Program-made: the position numbers and the translations under genes
Source of the DNA: Desulfobacca acetoxidans DSM 11109
Lineage (GTDB): Bacteria; Desulfobacterota; Desulfobaccia; Desulfobaccales; Desulfobaccaceae
Length of the DNA: 64,000 bases
NCBI RefSeq assembly: GCF_000195295.1
Contig: NC_015388.1
Span: forward strand, 682,001-746,000
Direction of reading: 5' to 3'
The notes under the pieces: model-generated
The model's database searches: none
The model's input: only the letters and a program-made list of their open reading frames with translations
What the model was told of the DNA's origin: nothing
In this document: piece after piece, positions 26,563 to 36,328 of the stretch
Position numbering within the stretch: position 1 is the first letter of the stretch
Layout: the number at the start of each line of letters is the position of its first letter

Positions 26563-27931
26563 GTGCTAAACTCCTTACGGCTTCCTGAAATACCCGACCT
26601 CTTTCGGTATAGTCCCGAAACATATCGAAACTTGAACAGGCCGGCGATAACAACACGACCTCCCCCGAAGAAGCCGCCGCATAGGCCAGTTCCACCGCCT
26701 GAGCCATATCGGCGGCCGGTTGCATCAGTGCTGCGCCACTCAAGGCGGCAGCTATTTTATCCTGAGCTTCTCCCAGCAGAATTACCTTCTTGACCCGCTG
26801 GCGCAGGAGGGCGGACAGCGGACGATAATCCCCCCCCTTATCCCTGCCTCCGGCAATCAGGACGACCGGGCGGTCAAAGTGTTCCAGCGACCGCACTACT
26901 GCGCCGACGTTGGTGCCTTTGGAATCGTCATAAAAATCGACCCCGCCGATATTCGCCACCCACTCCAGGCGGTGCGGCAATCCCTTGAAACGGGCTAGAG
27001 CCTCGGCGCACCCCTGGGGCGTGGCCCCCATCTCCAGGGCGAGCAGCAAGGCGGCCATGATATTTTCCAGATTGTGCCTCCCCGGCAGTACAATCTTATT
27101 TAGGGGGAATTTCGCCTCCGGACCGCGGGCTAAACAGACGCGGAGGCTTTCTCCCGCCTGCCAGGCGCCAAAGGTTAATTTCTTTCGAGTTGAGAAAAGA
27201 TAAACCTGACTCTGCACCTGGTCGGCCAAGGCGGCTGCCTTAGGGTCATCAGCATTAAGAACCGCCGTCTCCGAAGGGCCCTGCCGCCGGAAGAGCCCAG
27301 CCTTGGAGCGCGCGTAGGCTTGAAAATCCGGGTAGCGATCCAGATGATCTTCGGAGATGTTAAGCAGAGCGGCGGCCCGGGGCCGGAAAGAAGGCGCGGT
27401 ATCGAGTTGGAAACTGCTGACCTCCAGGATTATACAATCGGCCTCGGCCTGTTGTGACAACAGGTCCACCAGGGGGGTACCGATATTGCCGCCCACCAGC
27501 GGGCGCTTCCCCGAAGCTAGCAACATTTTTCCTACGAGGGTCGTAGTGGTGGTCTTGCCGTTGGTGCCGCTGATGGCTGCCACCGGCCGTTTGAGATGCC
27601 ATCCGGCCACTTCCAGTTCTCCCCATAAAGGGATACCGTGAGCCACGGCGTCCTGAAGCCAGGGCTGTTCCGGCGGGGCTCCGGGGCTGGGAATGATCAG
27701 GTCAAAGTTGAGCCAATCGGCAGGTTGCGGCCGTCCCAAATCCAGGGTGAGGTCAAGGTCTTGAATGGCCGTTAGCGACTGGGCCAGGTCGGCCGCGGGG
27801 GCGCTATCGGTTACCGTCACTTGCGCCTTTTGGGAGGCCAGAAAACGGCACAGACCGACGCCGGTTTTTCCTAACCCTACCACCAAGATTTTTCTGCCGT
27901 TTAATTCCACGCCGGGAGCTCCGGGAAACAT
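26528..27931 (-). CDS. murD: UDP-MurNAc-L-Ala:D-glutamate ligase
   Basis: A 467-residue Mur ligase adding D-glutamate. The N-terminal ILVVGLGKTGVGLCRFL is a Rossmann motif specific to MurD, the ATP motif is ISGTNGKTTTTTLVG near residue 115, and FYDDSKGTNVGAV near 320 is the MurD C-terminal hallmark. The start shares one base with the mraY stop (TAATG), giving tight coupling. Confidence 0.96.
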   Translation of the reverse strand: MFPGAPGVELNGRKILVVGLGKTGVGLCRFLASQKAQVTVTDSAPAADLAQSLTAIQDLDLTLDLGRPQPADWLNFDLIIPSPGAPPEQPWLQDAVAHGIPLWGELEVAGWHLKRPVAAISGTNGKTTTTTLVGKMLLASGKRPLVGGNIGTPLVDLLSQQAEADCIILEVSSFQLDTAPSFRPRAAALLNISEDHLDRYPDFQAYARSKAGLFRRQGPSETAVLNADDPKAAALADQVQSQVYLFSTRKKLTFGAWQAGESLRVCLARGPEAKFPLNKIVLPGRHNLENIMAALLLALEMGATPQGCAEALARFKGLPHRLEWVANIGGVDFYDDSKGTNVGAVVRSLEHFDRPVVLIAGGRDKGGDYRPLSALLRQRVKKVILLGEAQDKIAAALSGAALMQPAADMAQAVELAYAAASSGEVVLLSPACSSFDMFRDYTERGRVFQEAVRSLAHERHNSRICAA

Positions 27932-29010
27932 TACCGCAGTTTGAGAGTGCTCAAGGCCAAGAGCCCGAGAATGATCGCCAAAATCCAGAATCGCACAATG
28001 ACCTTGGGTTCAGCCCAACCCTTTAATTCAAAATGGTGGTGAATGGGAGCCATGCGAAAAATTCTGCGCCCATTGGTCACCTTAAAAAAACTTACCTGAA
28101 GGATCACCGACAAGGCTTCGACGACGAAGATGCCGCCCACGATCGCCAAAAGGATTTCCTGCTTGATGGCTATGGCTATCGTTCCCAAGATGCCGCCTAA
28201 GGCTAAGGCCCCCACATCACCCATAAAGACCTCGGCCGGATAGGAGTTATACCAGAGGAAGCCGATGCCGGAGCCTACCAGGGCGCCACAGAAGATGGCG
28301 AGTTCACCAACGCCCCGCACATAGGAAATCTGCAGATAGTCGGCGATTTTGATATTGCCGCTCAAATAGGCCAGGATCATAAAGAAGGCGGCGGCAATAG
28401 TCACCGGACCGATAGCCAGGCCGTCCAAACCGTCGGTTAGATTGACGGCATTGGCCGCCCCGACGATCACGAAGACCGCCAGAGGCAAGAAACCCCACCC
28501 GAGATCGGGATTTAGCTCCTTAAAAAAAGGCAGTGTCAGGGTTGTCTCAAAGCCGGGCAGGGAATAAAGCCAGACCGCCACCACCGCAGCCACAATAATC
28601 TGGCTGACCAGCTTCCCCCGGCCGCTGAGCCCCCGGTTGTGCTTTTTTATGACCTTGAGATAGTCATCCAGAAAACCGATGCCGCCAAAACTCAGGGTTA
28701 CAAAGATAAGCAGCCAGACATACGTGTTACTTAAATCTGCCCATAAGAGGGTTGAGCCGATCGTAGCCGCAATGATCAGGATACCTCCCATGGTTGGCGT
28801 GCCAGCCTTGCAGAGATGGGAGGCGGGACCGTCTTCCCGGATATACTGACCGATCTGGTGCCGGCGCAATTGCCGGATTACCCAAGGTCCCAGGATGAAC
28901 GCAATAATCAGCGCGGTCAAGATGGCGTAGATGGAGCGGAAGGTCAGGTAGCGGAAGACATTAAAACCGCCAAATACGGTCTTGAGTGGATAGAGCAGAT
29001 GATAGAGCAC
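27931..29010 (-). CDS. mraY: Phospho-MurNAc-pentapeptide transferase MraY
   Basis: A 359-residue membrane enzyme with about ten helices that makes lipid I from UDP-MurNAc-pentapeptide and undecaprenyl phosphate. Catalytic motifs are the aspartate-rich [13 protein letters not shown] near residue 110, [13 protein letters not shown] near 190, [12 protein letters not shown] near 265 and the HHHFELKG triad near 325. It lies 21 bases downstream of murF and is coupled to murD. Confidence 0.97.
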   Translation of the reverse strand: MLYHLLYPLKTVFGGFNVFRYLTFRSIYAILTALIIAFILGPWVIRQLRRHQIGQYIREDGPASHLCKAGTPTMGGILIIAATIGSTLLWADLSNTYVWLLIFVTLSFGGIGFLDDYLKVIKKHNRGLSGRGKLVSQIIVAAVVAVWLYSLPGFETTLTLPFFKELNPDLGWGFLPLAVFVIVGAANAVNLTDGLDGLAIGPVTIAAAFFMILAYLSGNIKIADYLQISYVRGVGELAIFCGALVGSGIGFLWYNSYPAEVFMGDVGALALGGILGTIAIAIKQEILLAIVGGIFVVEALSVILQVSFFKVTNGRRIFRMAPIHHHFELKGWAEPKVIVRFWILAIILGLLALSTLKLR

Positions 29011-29031
29011 GGTTTTCTTTCTCTGGTCTAA

Positions 29032-30423
29032 TTATAGGCAGGCCAGGAGCTTTTCCATTGTTGCGCCGCGAGAGCCTTTGACTAACAGCGTATCTCCGGG
29101 GCGACAAAACCCTCTGATAATGTCGGCGCCCTCGGCATGGGACGCCACCAGATAAATACGGGAGTGAGGCATGCCCGCCGCCAAAGCCCCCTGTCGGACC
29201 GAGTCCTTAAATTTTCCCCAGACAACTAATAGATCGACCTGCAGCTGTGCCGCCAGGGCCCCTAACTGCCGATGTGCCGGGATGGTTTCCCGACCCAGCT
29301 CCAACATGTCTCCCAGGGCCGCCACTGCCCTGCCTTGATTTTTCAAACTGGCCAGGGTCTGCAAAGCCATGGCCATAGAGCCCGGGTTGGCATTGTAACA
29401 ATCATTGAAGATATGTATTCCAGAGGTATGGCATTGCATCTGGCTCCGATGCTTCAAGCCGGCGAAGCGGCCTAAGGCCTGAGAGATCTGCTCCGCTGGG
29501 AGACCCAGGGCCAATCCCACTGCCGCCGCCGCCAGGGCGTTATAGAGCTGGTGGCGACCGGGAAGCTGGAGTTCCAGGGGCCAGATCTTGCCCTGGTGGC
29601 GAATTTCCGCCCGCTGCCCCCAAACCCCGCACTGGCAGGGAGGTCCAGCCTGGATTTGAGCTCCCGGATCGAAGCCAAAACTCAGCGTTTGTCCCTTAAA
29701 ATGGTGGAGCGCCGCTCTCAGCCGTTGGTCATCGGCATTATAGATGATCAAGCCGTTGTTTCTCAGTCCTTGGATGACTTCCGCCTTGGCTTGGGCTACC
29801 CCTTCCAGGCTGCCCAAGCCTTCCAGATGGGCGGCATGCACATTGGTCACGACGGCGATATCGGGTCGGGCAATTTGAGCCAGACGGCGGATTTCCCCGA
29901 AATGGTTCATTCCCATTTCTACTACTGCCGTCTCATGGCCGGTGTTTAAGGCTAATAAGGTTTGGGGCAAGCCGATGAGATTGTTGAGATTCAATTCATT
30001 TTTCAGGACCCGGAAGCGGCTGGCGAGTACCAGAGCGATCATTTCCTTGGTGGTGGTCTTGCCGCAGCTACCGGTGATCGCAATGACCGGACCAGAAAAC
30101 CGCTGGCGCCAACAATGGGCTAGGTCACCTAAAGCCCTGAGCGTCTCGGGAACCAGAACAATTGTCAGGTCTTTGGGGAATTGGTGGTTCTGGCGCTGCC
30201 ACCAAGCCTCTGCCGCCACCAGGGCTCTGACGCCGCGTTTTATGGCACGATCAATGAAATCGTGGCCGTCAAAACGCTCACCTCTTAAAGGGATAAAAAT
30301 CTCTCCGGCCTGGGCGGTCCGGGAATCGGTGGAGACGCCGACGAAATTACCGCCAGCGCCGGGTTGGAGCAGCCGGCCGCCGGTGCAGGCGATAATGTCC
30401 CGGACGGAAAAAACTGCACTCAT
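29032..30423 (-). CDS. murF: UDP-MurNAc-tripeptide:D-Ala-D-Ala ligase
   Basis: A 463-residue Mur ligase completing the pentapeptide. The ATP site is ITGSCGKTTTKEMIA near residue 112. ELNLNNLIGLPQTLLAL and VEMGMNHFGEI are MurF hallmarks, and IFNDCYNANPGSMAMAL near 325 is the C-terminal motif. The start overlaps the murE stop by 4 bases. The ddl gene that would supply its dipeptide substrate is not in this cluster. Confidence 0.96.
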   Translation of the reverse strand: MSAVFSVRDIIACTGGRLLQPGAGGNFVGVSTDSRTAQAGEIFIPLRGERFDGHDFIDRAIKRGVRALVAAEAWWQRQNHQFPKDLTIVLVPETLRALGDLAHCWRQRFSGPVIAITGSCGKTTTKEMIALVLASRFRVLKNELNLNNLIGLPQTLLALNTGHETAVVEMGMNHFGEIRRLAQIARPDIAVVTNVHAAHLEGLGSLEGVAQAKAEVIQGLRNNGLIIYNADDQRLRAALHHFKGQTLSFGFDPGAQIQAGPPCQCGVWGQRAEIRHQGKIWPLELQLPGRHQLYNALAAAAVGLALGLPAEQISQALGRFAGLKHRSQMQCHTSGIHIFNDCYNANPGSMAMALQTLASLKNQGRAVAALGDMLELGRETIPAHRQLGALAAQLQVDLLVVWGKFKDSVRQGALAAGMPHSRIYLVASHAEGADIIRGFCRPGDTLLVKGSRGATMEKLLACL

Positions 30424-32015
30424 GCCCCCTTCCTCCGATTGGCAGCTTGTCGCAGCTTGTCAGGATCTGTTACATTTTTGGCCCTGGCAGATAACGCCGC
30501 CGCCGCTTCTTCCCGATCATCAAAATGAATCCGCCTGGTTCCCAGTATCTGGTAGGTTTCGTGTCCTTTACCGGCCAGTAAGATAACCTCACCAGGATTG
30601 CCGATGGCGATCGCCTGACGGATAGCCTGCCGGCGGTCGGCAATCACCAGATAGCCCCGGTGACCCTCTCGAGCTTCAGAAACATCGAGTCGGGGGCAGT
30701 TCATCTCTCTCAAGCCTGCAAGAATATCTTCGATGATTGCTAAAGGCTCCTCCGTACGCGGGTTGTCGCTGGTAATTATGACCACATCGCTGCCCCGGGC
30801 CACCACCTGGCCCATCAGGGGGCGTTTGCGCCGGTCCCGATCGCCGCCGCAGCCGAAGACAGTGATTATCCGGTCGAAATCTAGTGCCTTTAAAGCGGCC
30901 AGGACTTTCTCCAGGGCGTCCGGCGTATGGGCATAGTCAACCAAGACCAGGGGCTGTCCGGGCGCCGCTACCGGCTCTAATCTGCCATCCACCCCGGTGA
31001 TGTTGGCCAACCCGGTGACTACGTGCTCCGGACTGATCCCCAGACCCAGGGCCGCTCCGCTGGCGGCAAGGATATTATAGAGATTGTAGCGACCCATCAG
31101 GGGCGAAACAATGTCCAATCTGCCATAGGGAGTATGTAACCGAGCCTGAATACCCTGGTGCGTCAGGGTAATGTCCTCTGGCCGGATATCAGCGCCCGCG
31201 GCAAACCCATAGGTCAACACCGGCGGCGAGGTCTGCGGCAGCAGTTTCTGCCCCCAGGGGTCATCCCGATTGATCACCGCCAACTGCGGGCCATCGCCAC
31301 AGTCTGTCAACAGTTCGCAGAAAAGACGGCTCTTAACGGCAAAATACGATTCCATATCGCCATGATAATCCAGATGGTCCTGCGATAGATTGGTGAACAG
31401 TCCCGCAGCAAACCGCACCGCCTGCACCCGCTTCAAATCCAGGGCGTGAGAGGATACCTCCATTATGGCGCAATCAACCGCGGCAGCCCGCATTTCAGCC
31501 AGTAAATCTTGCAGGTCCAGCGACTCCGGCGTCGTTACCGGCGAGGAGCGCACCTGGGAACCGAAACGGCAGTTCACGGTGCCGATAACCCCCACTTGGG
31601 CGCCGCTGGCCTGCCAGATAGCCTCTAACAGATACGATGTCGTGGTTTTGCCGTTTGTGCCGGTAATGCCGACCACGGTCAGGTTGCAAGAAGGATGATC
31701 ATAAAAGGCCGCCGCCATATGCGCCAGTGCCAGGCGGGTATCAGGAACTTGAACGCAAACCACTCCAGGAGTAGGTTCGACTGCATCTTCCAGCACCACG
31801 ACGGCTGCGCCTCTCTCGATAGCCTTGTCGATATAGAGATGACCATCTGTTTGGCAGCCCTTGAGGGCTACGAAAACCTCACCCGAGGCTACTCTGCCGG
31901 AATGGTAAGCCAATCCCTGAACCGGGACCTGTTCGTCTCCCCAGATACGCAGATACTTCAACCCACTCAAGAGTTGTGCCAGGTTTTTACCGGCTGGGCC
32001 GTCTAATCCGGACAA
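30420..32015 (-). CDS. murE: UDP-MurNAc-L-Ala-D-Glu:diaminopimelate ligase
   Basis: A 531-residue Mur ligase. The ATP motif is GITGTNGKTTTSYLLE near residue 115. The substrate loop SDNPRTEEP near 425 contains the DNPR signature of ligases that add meso-diaminopimelate rather than lysine. GGDRDRRKRPLMG is also typical. The TTG at 32015 was chosen as start because AAAGGA lies 6 bases before it. The upstream gap to ftsI is 352 bases, so murE may also have its own promoter. Confidence 0.95.
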   Translation of the reverse strand: MSGLDGPAGKNLAQLLSGLKYLRIWGDEQVPVQGLAYHSGRVASGEVFVALKGCQTDGHLYIDKAIERGAAVVVLEDAVEPTPGVVCVQVPDTRLALAHMAAAFYDHPSCNLTVVGITGTNGKTTTSYLLEAIWQASGAQVGVIGTVNCRFGSQVRSSPVTTPESLDLQDLLAEMRAAAVDCAIMEVSSHALDLKRVQAVRFAAGLFTNLSQDHLDYHGDMESYFAVKSRLFCELLTDCGDGPQLAVINRDDPWGQKLLPQTSPPVLTYGFAAGADIRPEDITLTHQGIQARLHTPYGRLDIVSPLMGRYNLYNILAASGAALGLGISPEHVVTGLANITGVDGRLEPVAAPGQPLVLVDYAHTPDALEKVLAALKALDFDRIITVFGCGGDRDRRKRPLMGQVVARGSDVVIITSDNPRTEEPLAIIEDILAGLREMNCPRLDVSEAREGHRGYLVIADRRQAIRQAIAIGNPGEVILLAGKGHETYQILGTRRIHFDDREEAAAALSARAKNVTDPDKLRQAANRRKGA

Positions 32016-32367
32016 AAATATTCCTTTAACTCTTGCCAGCTTAGAAATTATTTTGGAGAAGATGAGAATTTAGTGAAGTTCTTTTTAGACTAACTGAACT
32101 CCCCTCTCTTTGCAAGTTCATATTCCAACCCAGAAATAATTCATTTGTATGTAATTAGCATTATAAATAATTATTCGCACACGAGGAAGATTCCCTCTGT
32201 CGGGGCGCTGTTGGCTGCACGCTTTTAGGGTTATTTCCCAGCCTGGGCAAAAGTAATTTTCTCACTGCGGCGGGAGGCACTTCGCTTTCCCGCCCTACCG
32301 GTTGTATTTTCTCGGTAATACGGTTGAAATCAAATTTTTCCATAAGGGCCACTGAATGCTTTAAAAT
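32016..32367. other. Gap between ftsI and murE
   Basis: An unusually large gap inside an otherwise compact operon. It contains a hairpin at about 32271-32297 with arms GGCGGGA and TCCCGCC, and a weak promoter-like pair (TTGCAA, then TAGTCT) near 32090-32120 on the minus strand. A 63-codon frame at 32161-32352 has no good ribosome site and no recognisable protein character, so I do not call it a gene. Confidence 0.35.
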
Positions 32368-34428
32368 TCAGGACTGGGGTTTAAATTTCACCCAACAGAA
32401 TTTATCTGATGGCAGCGGCTCTCCGGGTGCCGGCCGCTGTTCCACCGCGAAGCCCCGGCCTTCGATCCGATAACGCATTCCCGCCCGGTTGAGCAGAGAG
32501 ATAACCTGGCGGATGGTCATACCCTTAAAATTCGGCATCTGCTGGAGAGAATCGGTTTCTAGCGGAATGCTTGTCAGGCTGGCCTGCACCGTCGGCAATG
32601 GTTCGGGCGTCGGGGTCGGAGTCTCTTTCAAAGGTGGTTTCGGCGACTTAAGCGGAGGCGAAGTCGGGGTGGTGGGGGGGTGCTGTTGGGGGTAATAACC
32701 CAAAAATCTCAGCGATTGGGCGGCAATTTCCCGAAAGATGGGTGCGGCCACCACACCGCCGTAAATCGCCCCTTTTGGTTCATCGATGACCACCACAATG
32801 GCCAAGACGGGGTTTTCGGCCGGCGTTAATCCGACAAACAAAGAATTGTACTTGCTTTTGGAAAAGGCCCGGCCTACCACTTTTTGGGCCGTGCCCGTCT
32901 TGCCAGCTACGGTGTAGCCTGGCGGTACCGCCTCGGTCCCCGTTCCGCCCGGTTCAGTTGCGGTCTTCATCATGTCCAGCATTGTTTTCGCGGTCTGGGG
33001 GGATAGTACCTGGCGAACTGCGGTGGGGTGGAAATTTTTGACGGTTTCCCCCTTATGATCGATAATTTTTTTAACAAGCAAGGGCTGCATAAGGATGCCG
33101 TCGTTGCCCAACGCCGCCAGCGCCATGGTCATCTGCAGCGGTGTGATAGTGATGCCCTGGCCGAAGGAGACGGTGACCCGATCAATCAGGGACCGGCAGG
33201 AGGTGATATTGCGCACCAGACCGTAATTTTCTCCCGAATAACAGATTCCAGTCCGCTGACCGAAGCCGAAGCCCTTTAAATAATGCGCCGTTCGGTGCGG
33301 GCCAAGCTTGAGACCTATCTTGGCGGCTCCGATGTTGCTCGATTTCTTGATTATTTCACTGACAGTAAGGCCGCCGTAAGGATGAACGTCATGGATCACT
33401 CCGCATGCCCCCAGACTATAGGCGCCGTTCTCGCAGTGGAATTTATCCATGGGCTTTACCACCTTGGCATCCAAGGCCGCCGCCACAGTAAAGATTTTAA
33501 AAGTTGAACCGGGTTCAAGGGCCATCGTTACATTGCGATTCTGATAGTGTTCTTTAGTATATTGAAAATAGTGATTTGGATCAAAGCCTGGGATCTGGGC
33601 CATGGCCAGGATTTCCCCGGTCTGAGGCGCGGCTACCACGACATAACCACCGGCGGCATGCCACTTATTGACCCCTTGCTGTAATTCTTTCTCTGCAATA
33701 TATTGAATCGTTCGATCGATGCTGAGGATTATGTTGTCGCCCATAGTGTCATCGATTAATTCTTTTTCGCTCGAGATAACGATATGACCGCGGGCGTCCA
33801 GTATGTTAATGCACTTCTGCGGTTTGCCATAAATATACTCATCGAACTGGCGTTCCAAACCTTCCAAACCGCGTCCGTCAATGTCACAGAATCCGAGGAT
33901 CGGTCCGGCCAGAGACTGGTGGGGATAATAGCGTCGTGCCTCCGGAATCAGATACATGGCGTCTAGACTGGCATCTTTGCTGTCAATATTCTTTTCCTGA
34001 CCTAAATTTATTTTCTCATAGTTGGCTTTAAAGTTTTCCACTGCTTCGGTCTGTTGTGGCGTCAGGTGGCGTTTAACCCAGATAAACGGCCGGTCTCTTG
34101 CTAAAAGCTCAAGTAATTGAGGCGCTGGTATACCGATAAGAGGAGCAAGCTTTCTACTAAGCAGTTTCTTTTCAGTAAGACGGCGCGGGTGTGCTCCCAG
34201 GGATTTTACAAAGGTGCTGATGGCAAGTTCCGCCTGGTTGCGATCCATTATCGAGCCCCGAATAGGTAGGACGGGACAGTGCTTCTCATGTTCTCGCACC
34301 GCCATCTCTTCTAGGGCCGGGCCTCGGATGAATTTTAATTCTACAATCCGACAGAACACCGCCAGGAAGAAAATACCCAACCCCAAGCCCACGAGAATTA
34401 TGCGGACACGTATCCACTTGCCAAGCAT
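32368..34428 (-). CDS. ftsI: Septal transpeptidase FtsI (PBP3) with C-terminal PASTA domain
   Basis: A 686-residue class B penicillin-binding protein. An N-terminal membrane helix (ILVGLGLGIFFLAVFCRIVE) precedes the dimerisation domain (RGSIMDRNQAELA). The transpeptidase motifs are EPGSTFK with catalytic Ser308, SSN near 365 and AGKTGTAQK near 505. After a proline-threonine-rich linker of about 45 residues, a C-terminal PASTA domain (FKGMTIRQVISLLNRAG) closes the protein. PASTA domains are commonest in Gram-positive PBPs but also occur in some deltaproteobacteria. It crosslinks septal peptidoglycan with FtsW. It lies 5 bases downstream of ftsL. Confidence 0.96.
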   Translation of the reverse strand: MLGKWIRVRIILVGLGLGIFFLAVFCRIVELKFIRGPALEEMAVREHEKHCPVLPIRGSIMDRNQAELAISTFVKSLGAHPRRLTEKKLLSRKLAPLIGIPAPQLLELLARDRPFIWVKRHLTPQQTEAVENFKANYEKINLGQEKNIDSKDASLDAMYLIPEARRYYPHQSLAGPILGFCDIDGRGLEGLERQFDEYIYGKPQKCINILDARGHIVISSEKELIDDTMGDNIILSIDRTIQYIAEKELQQGVNKWHAAGGYVVVAAPQTGEILAMAQIPGFDPNHYFQYTKEHYQNRNVTMALEPGSTFKIFTVAAALDAKVVKPMDKFHCENGAYSLGACGVIHDVHPYGGLTVSEIIKKSSNIGAAKIGLKLGPHRTAHYLKGFGFGQRTGICYSGENYGLVRNITSCRSLIDRVTVSFGQGITITPLQMTMALAALGNDGILMQPLLVKKIIDHKGETVKNFHPTAVRQVLSPQTAKTMLDMMKTATEPGGTGTEAVPPGYTVAGKTGTAQKVVGRAFSKSKYNSLFVGLTPAENPVLAIVVVIDEPKGAIYGGVVAAPIFREIAAQSLRFLGYYPQQHPPTTPTSPPLKSPKPPLKETPTPTPEPLPTVQASLTSIPLETDSLQQMPNFKGMTIRQVISLLNRAGMRYRIEGRGFAVEQRPAPGEPLPSDKFCWVKFKPQS

Positions 34429-34433
34429 GGCGT

Positions 34434-34793
34434 TTACCTCAGGTTGACCACCTGATGTGACTCCGGTGGTGCCATGCTGAAGTTTTCCGTAGCCAAACTT
34501 TCCAACCGAGCCAGAGATTTCAGATTCATCAGTTCTATCCGCAGCTTGCGGTTTAAATTGTGCAATTCCTTCTGGTCATTGTAGGTCTGCGAGATCTGGG
34601 AACTGAGTTCGAGATATTGCAGATGCGACCAGGTAAAAAGCAGGCCGGTAAAAACCAGACCGGCCAGCAGGACGATAATGACCATCATTTTTGCCGCCCC
34701 AATCTGTGGAACCGGACTGGCTGAAGCGAACCGTCGATTATCACCCAAGAGTACTTTGTCTAATGCAATCGTGCGAACATTGTTGCGAGCCAT
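34434..34793 (-). CDS. ftsL: Cell division protein FtsL
   Basis: About 119 residues: a short basic cytoplasmic tail, one membrane helix (MMVIIVLLAGLVFTGLLFTW) and a periplasmic coiled coil (LSSQISQTYNDQKELHNLNR). Sequence similarity in this family is low, and the call rests on this shape and on the position between rsmH and ftsI. The ATG at 34793 is chosen; a perfect AAGGAGG at about 34896-34902 sits too far from it, so the true N terminus is uncertain. FtsL recruits FtsW/FtsI together with FtsB, whose gene is not seen here. Confidence 0.85.
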   Translation of the reverse strand: MARNNVRTIALDKVLLGDNRRFASASPVPQIGAAKMMVIIVLLAGLVFTGLLFTWSHLQYLELSSQISQTYNDQKELHNLNRKLRIELMNLKSLARLESLATENFSMAPPESHQVVNLR

Positions 34794-34891
34794 GGGCGCC
34801 TCGATCCTTTCCTTGCAGGTGAGTGGTTGGCAAGAAGAACCGCCTGAATTACAGGGGAAGCATGCACCGTAGACTAAACGATCGGGTTGAG

Positions 34892-35833
34892 TCACCTCCT
34901 TGAACCGGTTTTTAGGTTTTTGTCCGGGGAAGCGGGCAGTTTCTCCACTGTCCGCATCTTGGCGCTGCGGGCGCTGGGATTGCTAGCGACTTCCGCTTCG
35001 CCGGGAATCAGCGGTTTTTTATATCGACGGCGGACTGATCCAGCCCGCTCCGCCTCGATAAAGGCCCGCTTTACAATCCTGTCTTCGAGAGAATGATAGT
35101 CGATAATCACCAACCGTCCGCCCGGGGCCAGGACCTTGATAGCCTGGGGAATAAACGCGGATATTTTTTCCAGTTCCTGATTAACTGCAATTCTGAGGGC
35201 CTGGAAAACCCGCGTGGCGGGATGAATCCGTTTCATACCGGTCTTGGGTGGGAGGGATCGGAGGATAACCTCCACTAATTGATTGGTGGTTATCAGGGGG
35301 GCCTGTTGACGCGCCCGCACGATATTGCGGGCAATCCGGCGGGCCCAGCGCTCTTCCCCCAGTTCCCAGAACATCCGGCTTAACTGGGCTTCAGGTTCGG
35401 TGTTGAGCAGATCAGCGGCCGTTGTTGTCTGAACATCAGGATTCATCCGCATGTCCAAGGGTTCCTTCCCTTTAAAACTGAAACCACGGCCAGAGCTCTT
35501 GAGCTGTTCGGTGGAGATGCCAAGATCAAGCAGTATGCCGTCGACGGATTCTATCCGCCGCTGCTGTAAAATCTCCGCCAACTGCGTATAACAACTGTGA
35601 ATGAGATATACCCGGGGACCGTAAGGGAGCAATCGCAGGGCCGCAATCTGCAGGGCCGCCGAGTCCTGGTCTAAGCCCACTACCTGACCGGTAGGAGAGC
35701 TTCTGAGCAAAATAGCCTCGGCATGTCCACCCAACCCAACCGTGCCGTCGACATAGATGTGGCCGGGTTGGCACTGCAGTTCCGCCAGAACTTCCTGCAC
35801 CATCACCGGGACATGGAGAATTCCCGTATCAAT
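34892..35833 (-). CDS. rsmH: 16S rRNA m4C1402 methyltransferase RsmH (MraW)
   Basis: About 313 residues, a SAM-dependent methyltransferase of 16S rRNA. SAM site: YVDGTVGLGGHAEAIL near residue 32. Family motifs are LDLGISTEQL, GFSFKGKEPLDMRMNP and the C-terminal VIIDYHSLEDRIVKRAF. The conserved HVPVMVQEVL segment lies partly upstream of the first GTG/ATG codons (35806/35803), so the true start must be earlier. The only plausible codon is ATT at 35833, 2 bases after the mraZ stop and about 12 bases after AAGGA. A rare ATT start, as in infC, is therefore inferred. Confidence 0.92.
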   Translation of the reverse strand: MDTGILHVPVMVQEVLAELQCQPGHIYVDGTVGLGGHAEAILLRSSPTGQVVGLDQDSAALQIAALRLLPYGPRVYLIHSCYTQLAEILQQRRIESVDGILLDLGISTEQLKSSGRGFSFKGKEPLDMRMNPDVQTTTAADLLNTEPEAQLSRMFWELGEERWARRIARNIVRARQQAPLITTNQLVEVILRSLPPKTGMKRIHPATRVFQALRIAVNQELEKISAFIPQAIKVLAPGGRLVIIDYHSLEDRIVKRAFIEAERAGSVRRRYKKPLIPGEAEVASNPSARSAKMRTVEKLPASPDKNLKTGSRR

Positions 35834-35835
35834 GG

Positions 35836-36270
35836 CTAGATCCCTAATTCCTTTCTCACTTCGTCACTGTCCATGGCTTCAATACGCGTCATCTCCTGAT
35901 CCCAAAGCTGCCGGTCCCAGATTTCAAAACAACGCACCGCCCCTGCTAAAACAACATCCTTGTCCAACTTAGCATATTCCCGTAAACTGGGTGGGAGGAG
36001 AATCCGGCCCTGCCGGTCTAATGGACATTCAGACGCTCCGGAAACAAACAGCCGCTGAAAGGCACGAAAATCCTTCCGGAGAAAAGAAAGCTGGCTTAAT
36101 CGCTGTTCGATGACCTCCCATTCCGATTGGGGGAAAGCGATCAGGTAGCCGTCCAGGTTGGTGACAATGAGATGCCTGTCGGTGCGCTCCTGAAGGATTT
36201 CACGGTAGCGCGGCGGGATGGTAATGCGCCCCTTGTCATCCATGACATGGAAAAAGCGCCCCCGAAACAA
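35836..36270 (-). CDS. mraZ: Transcriptional regulator MraZ
   Basis: A 144-residue protein with two SpoVT-AbrB-like halves. Each carries the expected pattern: FFHVMDDKGRITIPPRYRE near residue 7 and CPLDRQGRILLPPSLREYA near 82. MraZ binds its own promoter and controls the dcw operon. The start is TTG at 36270 with an AGGGGGC ribosome site; no ATG is available near the family start. It is the first gene of the cluster. Confidence 0.94.
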   Translation of the reverse strand: MFRGRFFHVMDDKGRITIPPRYREILQERTDRHLIVTNLDGYLIAFPQSEWEVIEQRLSQLSFLRKDFRAFQRLFVSGASECPLDRQGRILLPPSLREYAKLDKDVVLAGAVRCFEIWDRQLWDQEMTRIEAMDSDEVRKELGI

Positions 36271-36284
36271 TGTGGCCCCCTATT

Positions 36285-36322
36285 CCCCAAATTTAACCAC
36301 TTAGTACCACTTTCTCCCACTT
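36285..36322 (-). promoter_or_regulatory. MraZ-binding boxes (10-bp direct repeats)
   Basis: On the minus strand AAGTGG occurs three times with an exact 10-base period (plus-strand CCACTT at 36297, 36307 and 36317), followed by a weaker TTTGGGG copy near 36286. Direct GTGGG-type repeats at 10-base spacing just after the start of transcription are the known MraZ operator. This implies autoregulation of the dcw operon. Confidence 0.8.
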
Positions 36323-36328
36323 ACCTGC

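Noticed and set aside
32161-32352. 63-codon minus-strand frame between ftsI and murE
   Set aside because: No good ribosome site, odd composition and overlap with a hairpin; it looks noncoding.
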